Positions 36,055-45,975 of a stretch of DNA of 64,000 nucleotides are shown here, one piece after another; positions within the stretch are counted from its first letter, which is position 1; each line of letters starts with the position of its first letter. The translations under genes and the position numbers were made by a program. Origin of the DNA: Heliocidaris tuberculata (lineage: Eukaryota; Echinodermata; Echinoidea; Camarodonta; Echinometridae). A model generated the notes under the pieces. It saw only the letters and a list, made by a program, of their open reading frames with translations, did not search any database and was not told where the DNA came from. The stretch is taken from positions 9,063,429-9,127,428 of the forward strand of contig CM046833.1 of NCBI GenBank assembly GCA_025618425.1, in the 5' to 3' direction.

Positions 36055-39000
36055 GCCAATTTAAAGATTTTAAAGCTTATTCTTTTTTTTAAATTCCAGG
36101 CATCAAACGCAATCAAAAGTTATTGAGCCAAACCACAAAATTGCCTCAAAAGGGTTAAAGATAGAAATATACATGTATTATTCAAATTATATGTGTAATA
36201 CATGTACGTAAATACTTTTTCGATATGAAACTTTCACAAGTAGTAAACGACAGCAATTTTCAAAACAAGGATTGTTTCCAAATCTCGAACATTCAGTGTT
36301 ACGTCAGTTGTGATAATTCATGGCATGATACTGTATGTACATATATATGCAATGTATTTTAGTTTCGCGAATCCTGAGTTGGTCGCAAATTCGACAACAC
36401 GCTAAAATATTGCCAACATACATGTTACTGTAATGCATTATACATGGCCTACTAGTACTGCAGTAGATATGAGTCTAGGTATCCATACACAGACAGCCAG
36501 ATTAACTAATACATGTACTACCAATCGCGAATTTACTACATGTACATGTATGTAACTACTCGAAAAATACATGTAGTCTAGCTGGTAAGTCCTATTCACA
36601 AATATTTATGTCCGTACATGTATGGCACATATATGTACATACTGTGTACATGTAGTATCTTCTTTAATCTGCATCAAATATTCACAGAATTCTCTGTTTC
36701 ATGCACACAAAACTTTCTGGTTTGTATGCGAGTTTTGCGCACTTGTGTGTCAGTAACTTCCATGTACATGTTCATGTACTGTAGTGCCAATTGTATTTTA
36801 TCAGATAATTTGCATCTGGTAAGTACTACGAATCTATCCCGAGTTGAACCATCCTTAACTGTATTAAGTGTACTGTACATCATGTGATATCGTCCAAAAG
36901 ATATAATTCACGTCCAAAGCAAGAATTTTTCATGGGTACTCATGAGAATGGACCAGCTAATTTCTGTTGTGTCTGTTGGAAATAATGGCATTAAGTTGCT
37001 ATGACTTTTCAGCAATCATTCAGTGTTGATTGTCTCATTACCTGACATACTTTGAAGGGTTTGAAGTCTGAATTGAGGAATAATTACTTTTCAAATTTTG
37101 TTGTATTTTTAATCCAGACCACAAGACAAGGACAAAGATTTAGAAGAGGAGGTGACAGTACATCTAACAGCAGATGGTAAGAAATATGGAAACTACATGT
37201 AGTATTAATCATAACATCTTTTAATCATAAATTCTTAATGTTTCCTTTTCAAGATTAAGATGGCTCATGAGTTTCTCAAAAGACCCCTACACCTAGCACC
37301 TTACAACCCAACACTGGATTTTGAAAGATATTTGCAATTGGATTAGATTTGGAATTTACATGTACATGTATTGTATCTGACCGACCTCCTGAAGAGTCAT
37401 GTTGATATTAGTAATATTGAAATTGTGTGGTATGTTAAGCCTTCCAGAGGTAGAGAAGTACATGTACATGTATTAGTATTTTAAAACGAGATCTGCAGTA
37501 CAATATAGATTAATTTGCTAATAGTAGGAATGGTTCACAGTACTTACATGTAGTACAAAGTCCACAAAAATGACTTGCATGTACATGTATGTACATGTCT
37601 ACACATTTCAAGATTGTAACTATTTTTTTACAGTCTTGAAAATTGCATTTTTATAATCTTCCTTTAGAAATTATATCCCCCCCCCTTTTTTTGGGGGGGG
37701 GGGGTGGTTGTGGTCTTTATGTAATATGTTTAATAGGTAGGTTGGTGCATTGCATCCTTTCTAGAATTACATGTATGAAGTTAAAGAGAAGATTAATTGA
37801 GTTCTGGGAAAGGTGAAAAATAATATGTGGGCTTTCTCATGATTTTTATGTTAGTTTGGGAGAATATCATAGTAGAAATGTCCTCACAATAACCTCACAA
37901 TACACACCACTTCTTATGTGGACATGATTAACTCTTCCCAAATGCTTTGAGACAGTTTCTTTCACAATTTAATCGCATGACCAGAACTCAACTTCATCTT
38001 TAAATCATCTTTTTACTTTCTCTCCCATAGGAGATCAGGTGGTCACAGACCCTAGCGGCGAGGGGCCGTTTGCCGAGAACATACAGGTAAGAAGATGATG
38101 GTGGTTTCTTTGTGTATAGTGCCAGTATCCACCTCTCCTAGGGCAATCTGACAATGGAAGGAATTTGCTTTGAATGAGAGCAGAAAATCAGAGAGATTAT
38201 TTGGTGAGCAGTTTCAAATTAATTGGTTTAAGAGCTGATAAGAGAGAGTTGTACAATTTGATTAAAATCAGATAATCGTATCATTGACCGTGTCAACGAT
38301 CGATTCCCCAAACTGCATTGATGACTAGTTGACTACAAGTACATGTATCTTTGCCATGAGTATATGATGTACATGTGTAGCCCTTTATTGGTACAGGAGA
38401 CACCCATGTACATGTACATGTACTCGTTCATTCCTCTAACTCGATGCTTTACTCAGTATTTTTCCTTTTATTATCAGTATCAGTTCCGAACCGACAGCAA
38501 TGGTCAGAGCCAGGTGACATACCGAGTGGTACAGGTCGGAGAAACCGATACCAACCCACAAGCCGTTGTGACAACGTTTCCCCAGGGACAACAGGCGTTA
38601 ACACAGGTCAGTTTATTTATCGTCAAACCTAGTCGGTCATATGCATATAACACAGGGTCTGAACTTTTAGACTATAGACTGCATACAATCTTATAGTTGC
38701 TCCCACAGCCAGTATTAGCCTGGGTTTAAGGCTTCCCTTGACACAATATATTCTGATGTCAAATGAGGGTATGTGTTTAGTCAAACATGTGGTGGTTCCA
38801 ACCTCTTGCATTTCTAAACTTTGTGGACAGTCAATATTTCAAAATATATGATAAGATGTGAATAATTTAACACCACAAATGGAAAGAGGAACCTTTGATT
38901 TAATTGTGAATAAATTTTCTTTGGACTTGGAGAAATCAATATTTTTAAAATTTCTTTTTTACAGAAGACAGGCAGCTTTTCATAGGGGCGATCATTGTGG

Positions 39001-42000
39001 AAATCTATTCCCCCCCCCCCCCCCCCCCCGCCCTGTCTATTCTCTTGCCATTCAAATCATACTCACCAAATTTTGCTGCAGTGATTTTTAGAGGTATGGT
39101 TTACTGTGCGAGGTCTGAATGGGGTGCCTGATAGCAAGAGAAAATATGCTGACTAACAGTCGTCTGAACACAAGACGAGTCACATGATCTTGTATCAGCC
39201 AGATAATGAATGGGGCATTATGGGCTCAGGGCGGAACCTTCCTGTAGCAATAATAGCTGAATTATCCCTTTAATTGGAATCATATTGTCGCATGCAAGAC
39301 GATGAGACGTCTGCTGATGTACATTTACATGTATGTATTTGTACATGTGTGCCTGTGAGACTATCACTGTACAGTAGACTGGTTTTCTCTTTTTAATCGT
39401 GATTTGGTTTGTGAGAACTACAATGTATCATTGTTCTGTCTGTTTTACCAAAAGTGATATCAAACTCTTCACTAATATCTTTTTGAGCATTGTAGAATAT
39501 GTACATGAACAATGTACATGTAAATCTTTCACTCTTTCACTACCATATGCAGTTTGAACTGCCCAAATGTTCGTATTGCAAGATTAGCATCTAATATTTC
39601 ATATATTTAAGAAAAGCTTGATTTCTTTTTGAAATTATAAATCAGGCTCTTGTTTTGAATTACATGTACATTAGAATCATGTAATGCTGATAAAGAATGA
39701 TAAGGCACTTTGAAAGGACAGGTAAAGTTGAGTTCTGGTCATGAGATTGAATTGTGAAAGAAACTGTCTCAAAGTAATTGGGAAAGGTTGATTATATAGC
39801 ACATAAGAATTGGTGTATGCTGTAAGGTTTTGGAATCACCAAAATGATAAGAAATTGACTCAGTCCTACGGAGAGTCACATTCACTGCACACAGAAATGT
39901 GTATATGGGACTGCACACAAATATTTTGAATGTGAGGGCATTTGACATATCTACTATGATAATCTTTCAAACTAACATAATAAGAATGAGAAAGCTCACA
40001 AATTATATTTTACTTTTCCCAGAATTCCCGTTAAGTCCCATCATCTGTGCAGAGTTAACGCCCTTCTTGCTCCAAACAGACAGAATGTTTGTTGTCTATC
40101 TGCAATTCCACATTTGTGCATAAAATGTTGGAATAAAGAGATAATTTTTACCTATCCACATAAATTTATACTTGCTATCTTTACATTATTTACATGATTG
40201 GACTGATGTAAACTAACCATTTTTGTTACTGACATTATGCCATTCGCAATTAAATCTATTCTGTTTCTGCTACCCCCGACCTATAGGTCATCCAGGGATC
40301 ATTCAATGGTGAGAGTCCGACCAGCGAGAGTCAAGGAGGAGAGACAAGATTCACGTACTTCCCAGCTGCAGCAGCCATCTCGGGCGATGGGGCAGGGACG
40401 GCTAGCGGAGGGGAACAGGCTGGAATTGGACAGACTGCTGGTTCTGCAGGGGGTGAGTTTTCATGGGTAGATTACCGTGTGGTCCAATGTCAGATTGTCT
40501 CATTTCCACTTGGTTTTGTTTCACTTATAAATACATACTCCACAATAGCTTTTACGGGTGAATAGGCTTCAATACGTTTTGTGTGTATTAGCGGGAAGTG
40601 GTCCATTCTGATTCTAGATCATTCATCATGAGAGGAAAATAATTATTTAAAATTTCACTTTCAAATCTGGAACCTCAAATTTGCAGAGTTGAAGAGTCCC
40701 TGAATCAGGTAATCTACTAGCAAATTTAAGAAAATTTAATCTTGCTTAGAAGCAATTTTGTTGTCTGTTTTTGACTACTGCAACAGTAAATGTTTGACAC
40801 AGTCAAACATAGTTATGGGCCTATGAGTGGTTTTGTTTAAAGAAGAATGAAACCCTGGGGAAATATCCATTTTAATGAAAAGAGAGGATAGAGAGAAGCA
40901 ATATAAAAAAAGTTTCATCAAAATCGGTTACGAAATGAAAAAGTTATGAAAGTTTGAAAAGTCTCAATTTACTGTCTATGGCAATCCTCAAATTGGCAAT
41001 GTTGCTTCAAAATGACAGGTTCAGTAGTACAACTCTCAATATGTTTTGTACACAAAAAATTTCCTATTTCTCCATTATCTCTATTAGATGCTGCTTCTCT
41101 TTTTGTGAACTCAACATATGTTGTGTCAAATACATTTTCCCCATGATATATATCTAGAGCTAAGAAGGAGACAAGCTGCACCTTGATCGAGAGATAATGG
41201 GGAAAATATGAAATTTTGTGTACAAAACATATGGAGAGTTGTACTACTTTCATTCTCCTTTAACCCTTTCAGGACAATTGACCACATTTTGTTGTTTGGC
41301 TCAATAACTTTTGATTCAGAACTCTAAAAAATATACCAGATGCAAGAGTAGAAAAAGCAAAAATTTTCTACACATTGTGTCTATTTTTGTTGCATGACCA
41401 TATTACGTTTGATGCCAGGAAGTTTAAAAAAAGAAATAAGCTTTAAAATCCTTAAATTGGCAACACATTGAGAAGTTCAAAATCACTGATTTTCATCAAA
41501 ATTGGCAATTTTTTCACTTTTCGACAGAATTTTTCACCATGTACATCATTTTCAAAAACGTTACACCTTATTAGAACCATGTAGAACTAAAAGAAAAATA
41601 ATATTGTTGCCAATTTAAAGAACAAAATGTGATCAATTTAGCCCTTAAATAATTCCTGCCCTGAAAGGGTTAAACCATGAGGGGTAATCATCATTTCGTC
41701 TACTTCCACTCTGTCCAATTTTCAGTTGGTAGAATGCCCATTTGGGCCACTATTCTTGTACATGTACCTGTAGTCTAATCAAGGAGCTTCAAGAGTTGGA
41801 GTCACATGTAGCTCATTCCCTTTGAACAATGTTCGAAGCTGCCAAGGAAAAATATGTCAGGCATGTGCTTAACTGGATCTTCCTTGCAGATAAGAAGACA
41901 AAAGATTCCTGCCTGGAATTTACAGGCCATTTTCAAAGGAAAATATGCTTTTGTAATGATAATTAATTTTCGCTATCACTAGTCTGATGATATGAGCAGT

Positions 42001-45000
42001 TCACAGTGCTTACCTTTACTGGGGGCAAGCGAAGAGAAATTGTACAAAATTCCCTGATATATGAATCAAAATTGCGCGACTGGGCATGTGTGGGCACTAA
42101 TCTGACATATAACATCATCATTAACTGTACAGGTACTTGAACAATTGCAATTTTTATTTTCATTTGCAGGGAGTAATCGGAAGAGTGTCAAATTGGGGAT
42201 TTTGGGATTGTAAAATTTTACCTTTTTTCCTCAAATTGAAACTACTATCATACAATATAGCCAAATTTCTGGACACAATTAGGCTTTTGTATTCAATTTT
42301 ATCATATATGAAAATTTTACTTCGTTTATTCAAATAAAAGTGAAATATTCTCGATATTTCATTTGTGACAAAAATCACTGCTCAAGCTTGGAACATCGGA
42401 CATCAAAGGCTGCAGCGCACCTGTAGATTCTTTTGTGCATCCTTAGAAAGGAGCAACTGCTTGAGATAATTTGTTGCTAGTTGGAACTCCAGCTCTTGAA
42501 GCTCCTTGGTCTAGTATCCATTTTGGTCTGAAATGAAAATGCTGGCAAGGACCATAAGTGCCCTGTTTTTGCAGGATCTATATATTAGACCAAATATGCA
42601 CTTGGAGCTCTTTGGCATTATGTTGGGCAATTTGTACAAGTTCTTCATTGTTTTTAAGAGTTCTGTATGAGTTGTTTTTTTTTTGTTTTTTTTCCTGTTG
42701 CTATGTTTCTCACAGGTCACAGACATGGGACAAATTTGTCAAAATTTCATTGATTTTTTTTTTCTGTTGCATAAATTTATGTTTGCTTCTACTAACCATC
42801 CTCATGTGTTGCCAATTTGCAGGCCAGTTCTATGTGATGATGTCACCCCAAGACGTACTGCAAGGAGCCCCACAAAGAACCATTGCACCAAGGACGCACC
42901 AATTTAATACGTAAGCATTATAACTATTTGCATTGCTTGATAGGTATATATATGTAAAAACACATAATACTAGCATTAGGAGGACATTCTTTTGTTCTAC
43001 GTCATCAGAAATGTTGCGATAATCGTGCTCAAGTCCTGCTAACGCCATTGTTCACGCGTGACATAATAAATCCCATTGTTGTACGTCCCGCTAACGCCAG
43101 TACAGTTAAAGTATATATATATATATATATAATATATATATATATACATGTATATATATATATATATGGCTGCTCGTATTCGATCGATAATGATAATGAT
43201 AGCTATACATAGAAATCATTTCCAAAATTGGGCTCCTGCACACTATGTAGAAAAGGTATTGGATATCTGTGTTACAGGTCCCATGTCACTGATCAATGCA
43301 AACAAGCGTTCAGCACCGATTTTCTAGTATCACTGGCATCAATATTTCCAAATAAACTTCAAGAGATCAATTTGGAAATGACTTATAGTTGTAGTTGTCG
43401 TTAAAGCATTATTTTTCAAATGGGAAGGGCCTTTTGAGTCAATTTCTTGTTTATTGTGCAGTGTATTCCTGTAAGTTATAGATAACAATCATATAAATGT
43501 ACATGTATATTTCATATCTATTACAATTCATATCTATTATTCCATAAATACAAGTGTCCAGATGTCTCATTGAGACCTGTACATCATCCGTGGGTATCAC
43601 TTTCTGAAAAGCACCCTCTGAATTTGGTACCCTTTTCTTGATTTTTGCTGTTTTTGATACCCTAAACGCTTAACCTGGGTTACGTGCCTAATGCTGAAAA
43701 AGTAACCTTTTTATCCTTTTTTGTGTACATGGATGATGTGCAGGTCTCAATGAGACATGTCCCCCCCCCCCCGGGCTATGAAGCAGTTGTGACTGGAGCA
43801 TGTGTCCTATAATCATTCCTGAATCTCTTCTCACCAGTACATAACACCCTAGGTTTCAGAAAATAAAAGCCATGCATAGATTTTTCCCAGCAAGGGTACC
43901 GACAAGGGTTAATAACCTCCCCGGGATGTCATAGGGTCATACAGTTAACCTTGCATAACTTGAAGTCGCATAAGTCGAACTTTCCCTAAGTCGAATCATT
44001 TTTTTTTTTACCAAACCTTGCAAAACATGTGTTATTTACCTTTCCTAAGTCGAATTCTGCATAAGTCGAACTGTTTTTTGTGGTCCCAACAGATTTGACT
44101 TAGGCGCAGTTAACTGTATTTCACTCAGTATTAACCAATAAATGTGTCGGTGCATACTTTCAACCCCCATGGGATTCGTTAAAGCCATATTTCTGTCAAT
44201 TTAAACCACGTGGAAACTTGTTTTCTGCTGAGAAGCTGAATCTGGTATTGGGATGTTGCATATCATAAGTTACATTCACACGATGGGAGCTAAACTTAAA
44301 GTTTCGCTTGTAGTTTCAAAATTTTAAGTTAACTTGTAGTTATCTTGTAGTTTCAGCCCGTATGAACAGACTCGTGGTTTCGAAACTTTAAGTTTACTTG
44401 TAGTTCTAGAACCACAAGCTAGCTTGCAGTGGGTGGTTTCATAGGCTTGTGGTTTAGGATGACCTTGCTGTTCATGTTAAATTTCCAGGTCATACCCTTC
44501 ACACACATCATGAACACGGGATCTGTATGTGTACTGTACACACAATCTGTAGTATCTACTTCCTGGGTCAGCCACGACAATCGCTCGGCTTGTAGTTACA
44601 GCTCGTTGTTTCAGGCTCGTATGAATCCTCGTTGCGATTAGGGAGTTGTGGTTTCGTTAACTTCAAGTTTCGCTAACTTCAAGTTTCGAAACCACGAGTC
44701 CCGTATGAACGTAACTATGAAGATTTTATTTTGTTGTTGTCACGTAATGCAGGAAGGTGGACAATGCGCGGACAGTCCGGGACGAGAGGAGAAGAGCAAC
44801 ACATAACGAAGTGGAGAGGAGAAGGAGGGATAAGATCAACAATTGGATCGTCAAGTTGTCAAAGATCATCCCTGACTGTAATGTAGACCATTCCAAACAA
44901 GGCCAGGTTAGTACTCAGGTACAAAACTTTGTTTTATTCAATTCAATTCAATTCAAATTGATTTCACTTTGCAATAAAAAGTACAAAACAATCTGGAAAA

Positions 45001-45730
45001 CCCCCATTACATTCATAGTATAATAAAAGTTATTACAGAATAAAAAGAATGAAGAAACAGTAGAAACATGGATTAGAATATTCACATAAAGTGGGTTGCA
45101 GCCAGAAAGGAAAGGCCCTTGTAGGAGGCCGACCCACAGAAATATTTATGTATTATAATGACTGATATATGGTAAATTAAATTAGACACTGTAGCAGTAT
45201 GTAAAAAATAAAAAATTAATAAAATCTTAACTTTCAAATTTAATTAAATTCATGCACTGCACACAGATGTTTGTTTGTGGGACTACACACACACACACAC
45301 ACACACACATGTGGCATGAATGTTCAGCCCAAACACTTTAAACTATTTACTGTTATATTTCGAAAACGAGAGCATTTGAAGAGCAATCGCTTTCAGGGAA
45401 CATTTCTACTATGATGTTCTTCCAAATTGACAGGAATGAGAAAGCTCAAATTATTTTCTCCTTTTTACCAGAACTTGACCATCTCCTTAAAAATATCTTC
45501 TTTTTTTACCATCACAGAGTAAAGGTGGGATCCTGTCCAAGACATGCGACTACATCCAGGAGCTACGGACTTCCAACACACGCATGGCAGAAAGTCTCAA
45601 GGAGACGGAGAGGCTCTCGGTAGACGTCGAACTCATGCGACAGCAGATCGAAGAACTGAAAGGAGAGAACGCCCTCTTGAGAGCACAGTTACAACAAGCG
45701 GGAATAGATCCGGCAGGCAGTTCGAACTAA
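20735..45730 (+). CDS. USF: Upstream stimulatory factor (USF1/USF2 type), complete, 298 aa, eight coding exons
   Basis: Coding join: 20735-20766, 37118-37176, 38031-38086, 38478-38606, 40287-40452, 42823-42910, 44753-44906, 45518-45730. All introns are GT-AG and all phases agree (897 bases). The acidic N terminus is followed by a YQFRTDSNGQ...YRVVQV segment (50-69) matching vertebrate YVFRTENGGQ..YRVIQV. TRFTYFPAAAA (about 113-123) comes next, then the USF-specific region QFYVMMSPQDVLQG...IAPRTH (149-173). The basic region HNEVERRRRDKIN (194-206) has His194, Glu198 and Arg202, the residues that read CACGTG. Helix 1 is NWIVKLSKIIPDC and helix 2 is GGILSKTCDYIQEL. The zipper repeats at L261-M268-L275-L282. 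The product binds E-boxes as a dimer in the nucleus and activates basal and stress-responsive genes. Its length is close to vertebrate USF1 (310 aa). Intron 1 is 16.3 kb. Confidence 0.95.
20767..22130. other. Start of USF intron 1
   Basis: CpG density is higher up to about 21,000 and then falls. A GCGAGCGAGCGAGCGAAGC repeat lies near 21,532. A (TACATGTA)-rich patch lies at 21,870-22,030. No exon recognised. Confidence 0.4.
22133..22505 (+). mobile_element. TIR element, GTCTCATTGAGGCCTGTAC family, copy 1
   Basis: After a G run, ATGTCTCATTGAGGCCTGTA is inverted at TACAGGCCTCAATGAGACAT before CCCCC. It shares TTTCTGAAAAGCACCCT and GATACCCTAAA blocks with 43,562-43,772. Confidence 0.8.
23156..23441 (+). 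mobile_element. tRNA-derived SINE with (ATT)n tail
   Basis: It opens with a tRNA-like head: box A-like GTAGTCAAGTGG near 23,162 and box B GGTTCGATCC at 23207-23216. A body with AACCCAGGTGTGAAATGGGTACC follows, and it ends in (ATT)n. The style matches echinoid SINEs. The ATT tail is interrupted by the next two elements and resumes at 27,572. Confidence 0.75.
23636..23775 (+). mobile_element. 140-bp MITE with 9-bp TSD, nested in Helentron-like copy 1
   Basis: The ends are GGGGAGCGTTTCAT and its inverse. A perfect 9-bp duplication, AGGTCATCA, flanks it (23627-23635 and 23776-23784). It contains a GTCGGATATTTTATCCGAC palindrome. A relative is at 55147-55284. Confidence 0.85.
24934..24996 (+). 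repeat. tRNA-like segment (Gly-like) inside Helentron-like copy 1
   Basis: It reads TTGGTAAAGCCCTTGCCTCC, then CCCCGGTTGATTCCCGG, followed by a T run that would stop Pol III. It resembles the box A to box B part of tRNA-Gly but lacks a full acceptor stem. A degraded counterpart is at 27,108-27,160 in copy 2. It is not a functional tRNA gene. Confidence 0.5.
25829..27571 (+). mobile_element. Non-autonomous Helentron/Helitron2-like element, copy 2
   Basis: Head-to-tail with copy 1, separated only by TT. It has the same start AGGTGGTCTGTC, the same inverted GACAGACCACCT (27528-27539), an 8-bp hairpin AATTCGTC/GACGAATT (27540-27560) and terminal CTAG (27568-27571). It is shorter than copy 1 through internal deletions; blocks such as TGACGTCATCAAGGCGCCA align between the two. 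Confidence 0.6.
28500..28690 (+). repeat. GACGCCC short tandem/inverted repeats
   Basis: TTTGCAAGACGCCTT followed by ATCATTTGATGGACGCCC occurs twice about 60 bases apart, next to GGGCGTCTGGGCGTC palindromes. Confidence 0.6.
28860..29250 (-). repeat. ~430-bp interspersed repeat, copy B (inverted)
   Basis: Inverted partner of copy A at 2,640-3,062, in USF intron 1. It abuts the poly-C element starting at 29,254. Confidence 0.8.
29254..29490 (+). mobile_element. Poly-C-rich TIR element, truncated copy
   Basis: It starts AGTGGCGGATTTAGGGGG and contains long C runs, AAAACAATGCATTGT and a GAGCGACTTTTGGAGAGCTGGCG block shared with the complete inverted copy at 49,368. The right end is missing. Confidence 0.7.
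29760..30930. other. USF intron 1, mostly unremarkable
   Basis: AT-rich. A short direct repeat (AGTGATAATGAACTTAAATT at about 30,521 and 30,814) and a TACATGTA-rich patch near 30,610. No exon recognised. Confidence 0.4.
31527..32031 (+). mobile_element. TTCACACGATGGGAG TIR element, copy 1
   Basis: It begins AGTTCACACGATGGGAGCTA and ends CAAGTCCCGTATTAACGTAG. The interior is rich in GTAGTTTC/GAAACCAC repeats and aligns with 44,268-44,716. A 115-codon open frame inside it has no gene features. Confidence 0.75.
32449..32945 (+). mobile_element. TGCCAACTGTCCC element with nested repeat
   Basis: CATACATGTACCTGCCAACT at the left and GGGTTGGCAG at the right are its inverted ends. It is split by the GTCATAAGGACCGC palindromic repeat at 32,592-32,885. 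A related element is at 49,742-49,936. Confidence 0.55.
32592..32885 (+). repeat. GTCATAAGGACCGC palindromic repeat, nested
   Basis: ATTCATAAGGACCGCTAT and its inverse ATAGCGGT alternate several times, and the ends are GGGTAACCTCGCT / AGCGAGCGGACCCGC. It is related to 9,792-9,890. Confidence 0.7.
33285..33690 (+). mobile_element. CCCTTTCAAGGCAATTGACC TIR family, copy 1
   Basis: Contains TTGGCTCAATAACTTTTGAT and CATGACCATATTGCGTTTGA blocks shared with 41,263-41,672 and, inverted, 35,690-36,157. Confidence 0.8.
33691..35689. other. USF intron 1, no recognised feature
   Basis: AT-rich intron with scattered TACATGTA words and a G run at 34,142-34,162. I found no exon or element with clear ends. 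Confidence 0.4.
35690..36157 (-). mobile_element. CCCTTTCAAGGCAATTGACC TIR family, copy 2, split by a SINE
   Basis: The inverted copy begins AACCGTTTCAGGTCAGG and ends GCCTCAAAAGGGTT. It is interrupted at about 35,900-36,055 by a SINE-like segment ending in (ATT)n. Confidence 0.75.
35900..36055 (+). mobile_element. SINE 3' segment with (ATT)n tail
   Basis: ATATGCGCCATACAAGAACG followed by about nine ATT units, the usual end of echinoid-type tRNA SINEs. It sits inside the inverted TIR element. Confidence 0.55.
36160..37117. other. End of USF intron 1, no recognised feature
   Basis: Many TACATGTA words. A short frame ending at a strong gtaagt donor near 36,819 has the wrong phase for USF exon 2. 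Confidence 0.4.
37118..37176 (+). CDS. USF: USF coding exon 2
   Basis: Acceptor taatccag, donor gtaaga. It encodes PQDKDKDLEEEVTVHLTAD, an acidic stretch, entering with one base and leaving with one base. It contains no ATG, so an upstream start is required. Confidence 0.85.
37781..38005 (+). mobile_element. GAGTTCTGGGAAAGG TIR family, shortened copy
   Basis: Begins TTGAGTTCTGGGAAAGGTG and ends TGACCAGAACTCAACTTCAT. The middle is deleted compared with 47,907-48,298. Confidence 0.75.
38031..38086 (+). CDS. USF: USF coding exon 3
   Basis: Acceptor tctcccatag, donor gtaaga. It encodes DQVVTDPSGEGPFAENIQ and ends in phase 0. A TIR element ends about 26 bases before this exon. Confidence 0.87.
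38478..38606 (+). CDS. USF: USF coding exon 4
   Basis: Acceptor attatcag, donor gtcagt, 43 codons in phase 0. It contains YQFRTDSNGQSQVTYRVVQV, conserved with vertebrate USF1/2, followed by a Thr/Gln-rich stretch. Confidence 0.93.
39708..40034 (-). mobile_element. GAGTTCTGGGAAAGG TIR family, inverted copy
   Basis: Starts AAGTTGAGTTCTGGTCATGA and ends TTTTCCCAGAATTCCC. It contains the GGGACTGCACACAAATA block also seen at 45,285 and, inverted, at 48,100. Confidence 0.75.
40287..40452 (+). CDS. USF: USF coding exon 5
   Basis: Acceptor cctatag, donor gtgagt. It encodes VIQGSFNGESPTSESQGG, then TRFTYFPAAAAISGDGAG and a Gly/Ala-rich end. It corresponds to VIQGAF...THYTYFP...GDGAGG of vertebrate USF1. 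Confidence 0.93.
40838..41262 (+). mobile_element. Fold-back element, related to 10,708-11,375
   Basis: Starts TTAAAGAAGAATGAAACCCT and ends TTCATTCTCCTTTAA. One arm is shortened. It is followed directly by the next TIR element. Confidence 0.75.
41263..41672 (+). mobile_element. CCCTTTCAAGGCAATTGACC TIR family, copy 3
   Basis: Starts CCCTTTCAGGACAATTGACC and ends CTGCCCTGAAAGGGTTAA, showing the inverted ends AACCCTTTCAGG of this family. Confidence 0.8.
42823..42910 (+). CDS. USF: USF coding exon 6 (USF-specific region)
   Basis: Acceptor atttgcag, donor gtaagc. It encodes QFYVMMSPQDVLQGAPQR and TIAPRTHQFN, nearly identical to the conserved USF-specific activation region ahead of the basic domain. 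Confidence 0.95.
43111..43168 (+). repeat. (AT)n microsatellite
   Basis: About 58 bases of AT repeats with a short break, in USF intron 6. Confidence 0.95.
43562..43772 (+). mobile_element. TIR element, GTCTCATTGAGGCCTGTAC family, copy 2
   Basis: ATGTCTCATTGAGACCTGTA at the left and its inverse CAGGTCTCAATGAGACATGT at the right, followed by a C run. It lies in USF intron 6. Confidence 0.8.
43942..44118 (+). repeat. GTTAACCTTGCATAA family, copy 2
   Basis: Starts ACAGTTAACCTTGCATAAC and ends GCAGTTAACTGT, with TAAGTCGAA repeated inside. Confidence 0.65.
44268..44716 (+). mobile_element. TTCACACGATGGGAG TIR element, copy 2
   Basis: It begins AGTTACATTCACACGATGGG and ends GTCCCGTATGAACGTAACT (inverted ends). 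It lies in USF intron 6 and ends 36 bases before the bHLH exon. Confidence 0.75.
44753..44906 (+). CDS. USF: USF coding exon 7 (basic region, helix 1, loop)
   Basis: Acceptor aatgcag, donor gttagt. It encodes the basic region RRRATHNEVERRRRDKINN and helix 1 with the loop, ending HSKQGQ in phase 0. A TIR element ends about 36 bases upstream of the exon. Confidence 0.95.
44938..45200 (-). mobile_element. 3' UTR fragment of a non-LTR retrotransposon
   Basis: TTCAATTCAATTCAATTCAA on the plus strand is the inverse of the GAATTGAATTG tail at 7,690. It is followed by AT-rich 3'-UTR-like sequence. It lies in USF intron 7. Confidence 0.5.
45255..45491 (-). mobile_element. GAGTTCTGGGAAAGG TIR family copy beside USF exon 8
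   Basis: Shares GCACTGCACACAGATG-type, GGAATGAGAAAGCTCA and CCAGAACTTGACC blocks with the other copies. It contains a (CA)n run at about 45,287-45,308 and ends 26 bases before exon 8. Confidence 0.65.
45518..45730 (+). CDS. USF: USF coding exon 8 (helix 2, leucine zipper, stop)
   Basis: Acceptor catcacag. It starts SKGGILSKTCDYIQELR and continues through the zipper ERLSVDVELMRQQIEELKG. It ends LRAQLQQAGIDPAGSSN and TAA at 45728-45730. Confidence 0.95.
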   Translation, partial: SKGGILSKTCDYIQELRTSNTRMAESLKETERLSVDVELMRQQIEELKGENALLRAQLQQAGIDPAGSSN

Positions 45731-45975
45731 CAGACACTCTATGTCTCAATTTTTTATTATTTTTTTTCATATTGAGAATTTCAAAGTCAGGACATGTTTT
45801 GTATATTGGAGACTGTTAAAAACTCATCCATTTGTTATTTTTGTATTCGTAGTGATAGAGTAGGCTTCGTGAGTTGCGCGTTTGAATTTGTGTTGGCATA
45901 TCCCAGATTATTGTTCCAAAGCGTCAACTGTAAATTTGTTTAGCAATATTGAATAAAGCACTTTAGTGCCATTAA
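45731..45975 (+). other. USF: USF 3' UTR with polyadenylation signal
   Basis: AATAAA lies at 45952-45957, 222 bases after the stop codon, followed by a GT-rich stretch (aaggtaag, gatggggg). This would end the mRNA near 45,975. A later AATAAA near 49,083 could serve a longer form. Confidence 0.6.

Noticed and set aside
36618..36822. First coding exon of USF ending at the gtaagt near 36,819
   Set aside because: It leaves in phase 0, but exon 2 needs two preceding bases; the exon at 20,735 fits.
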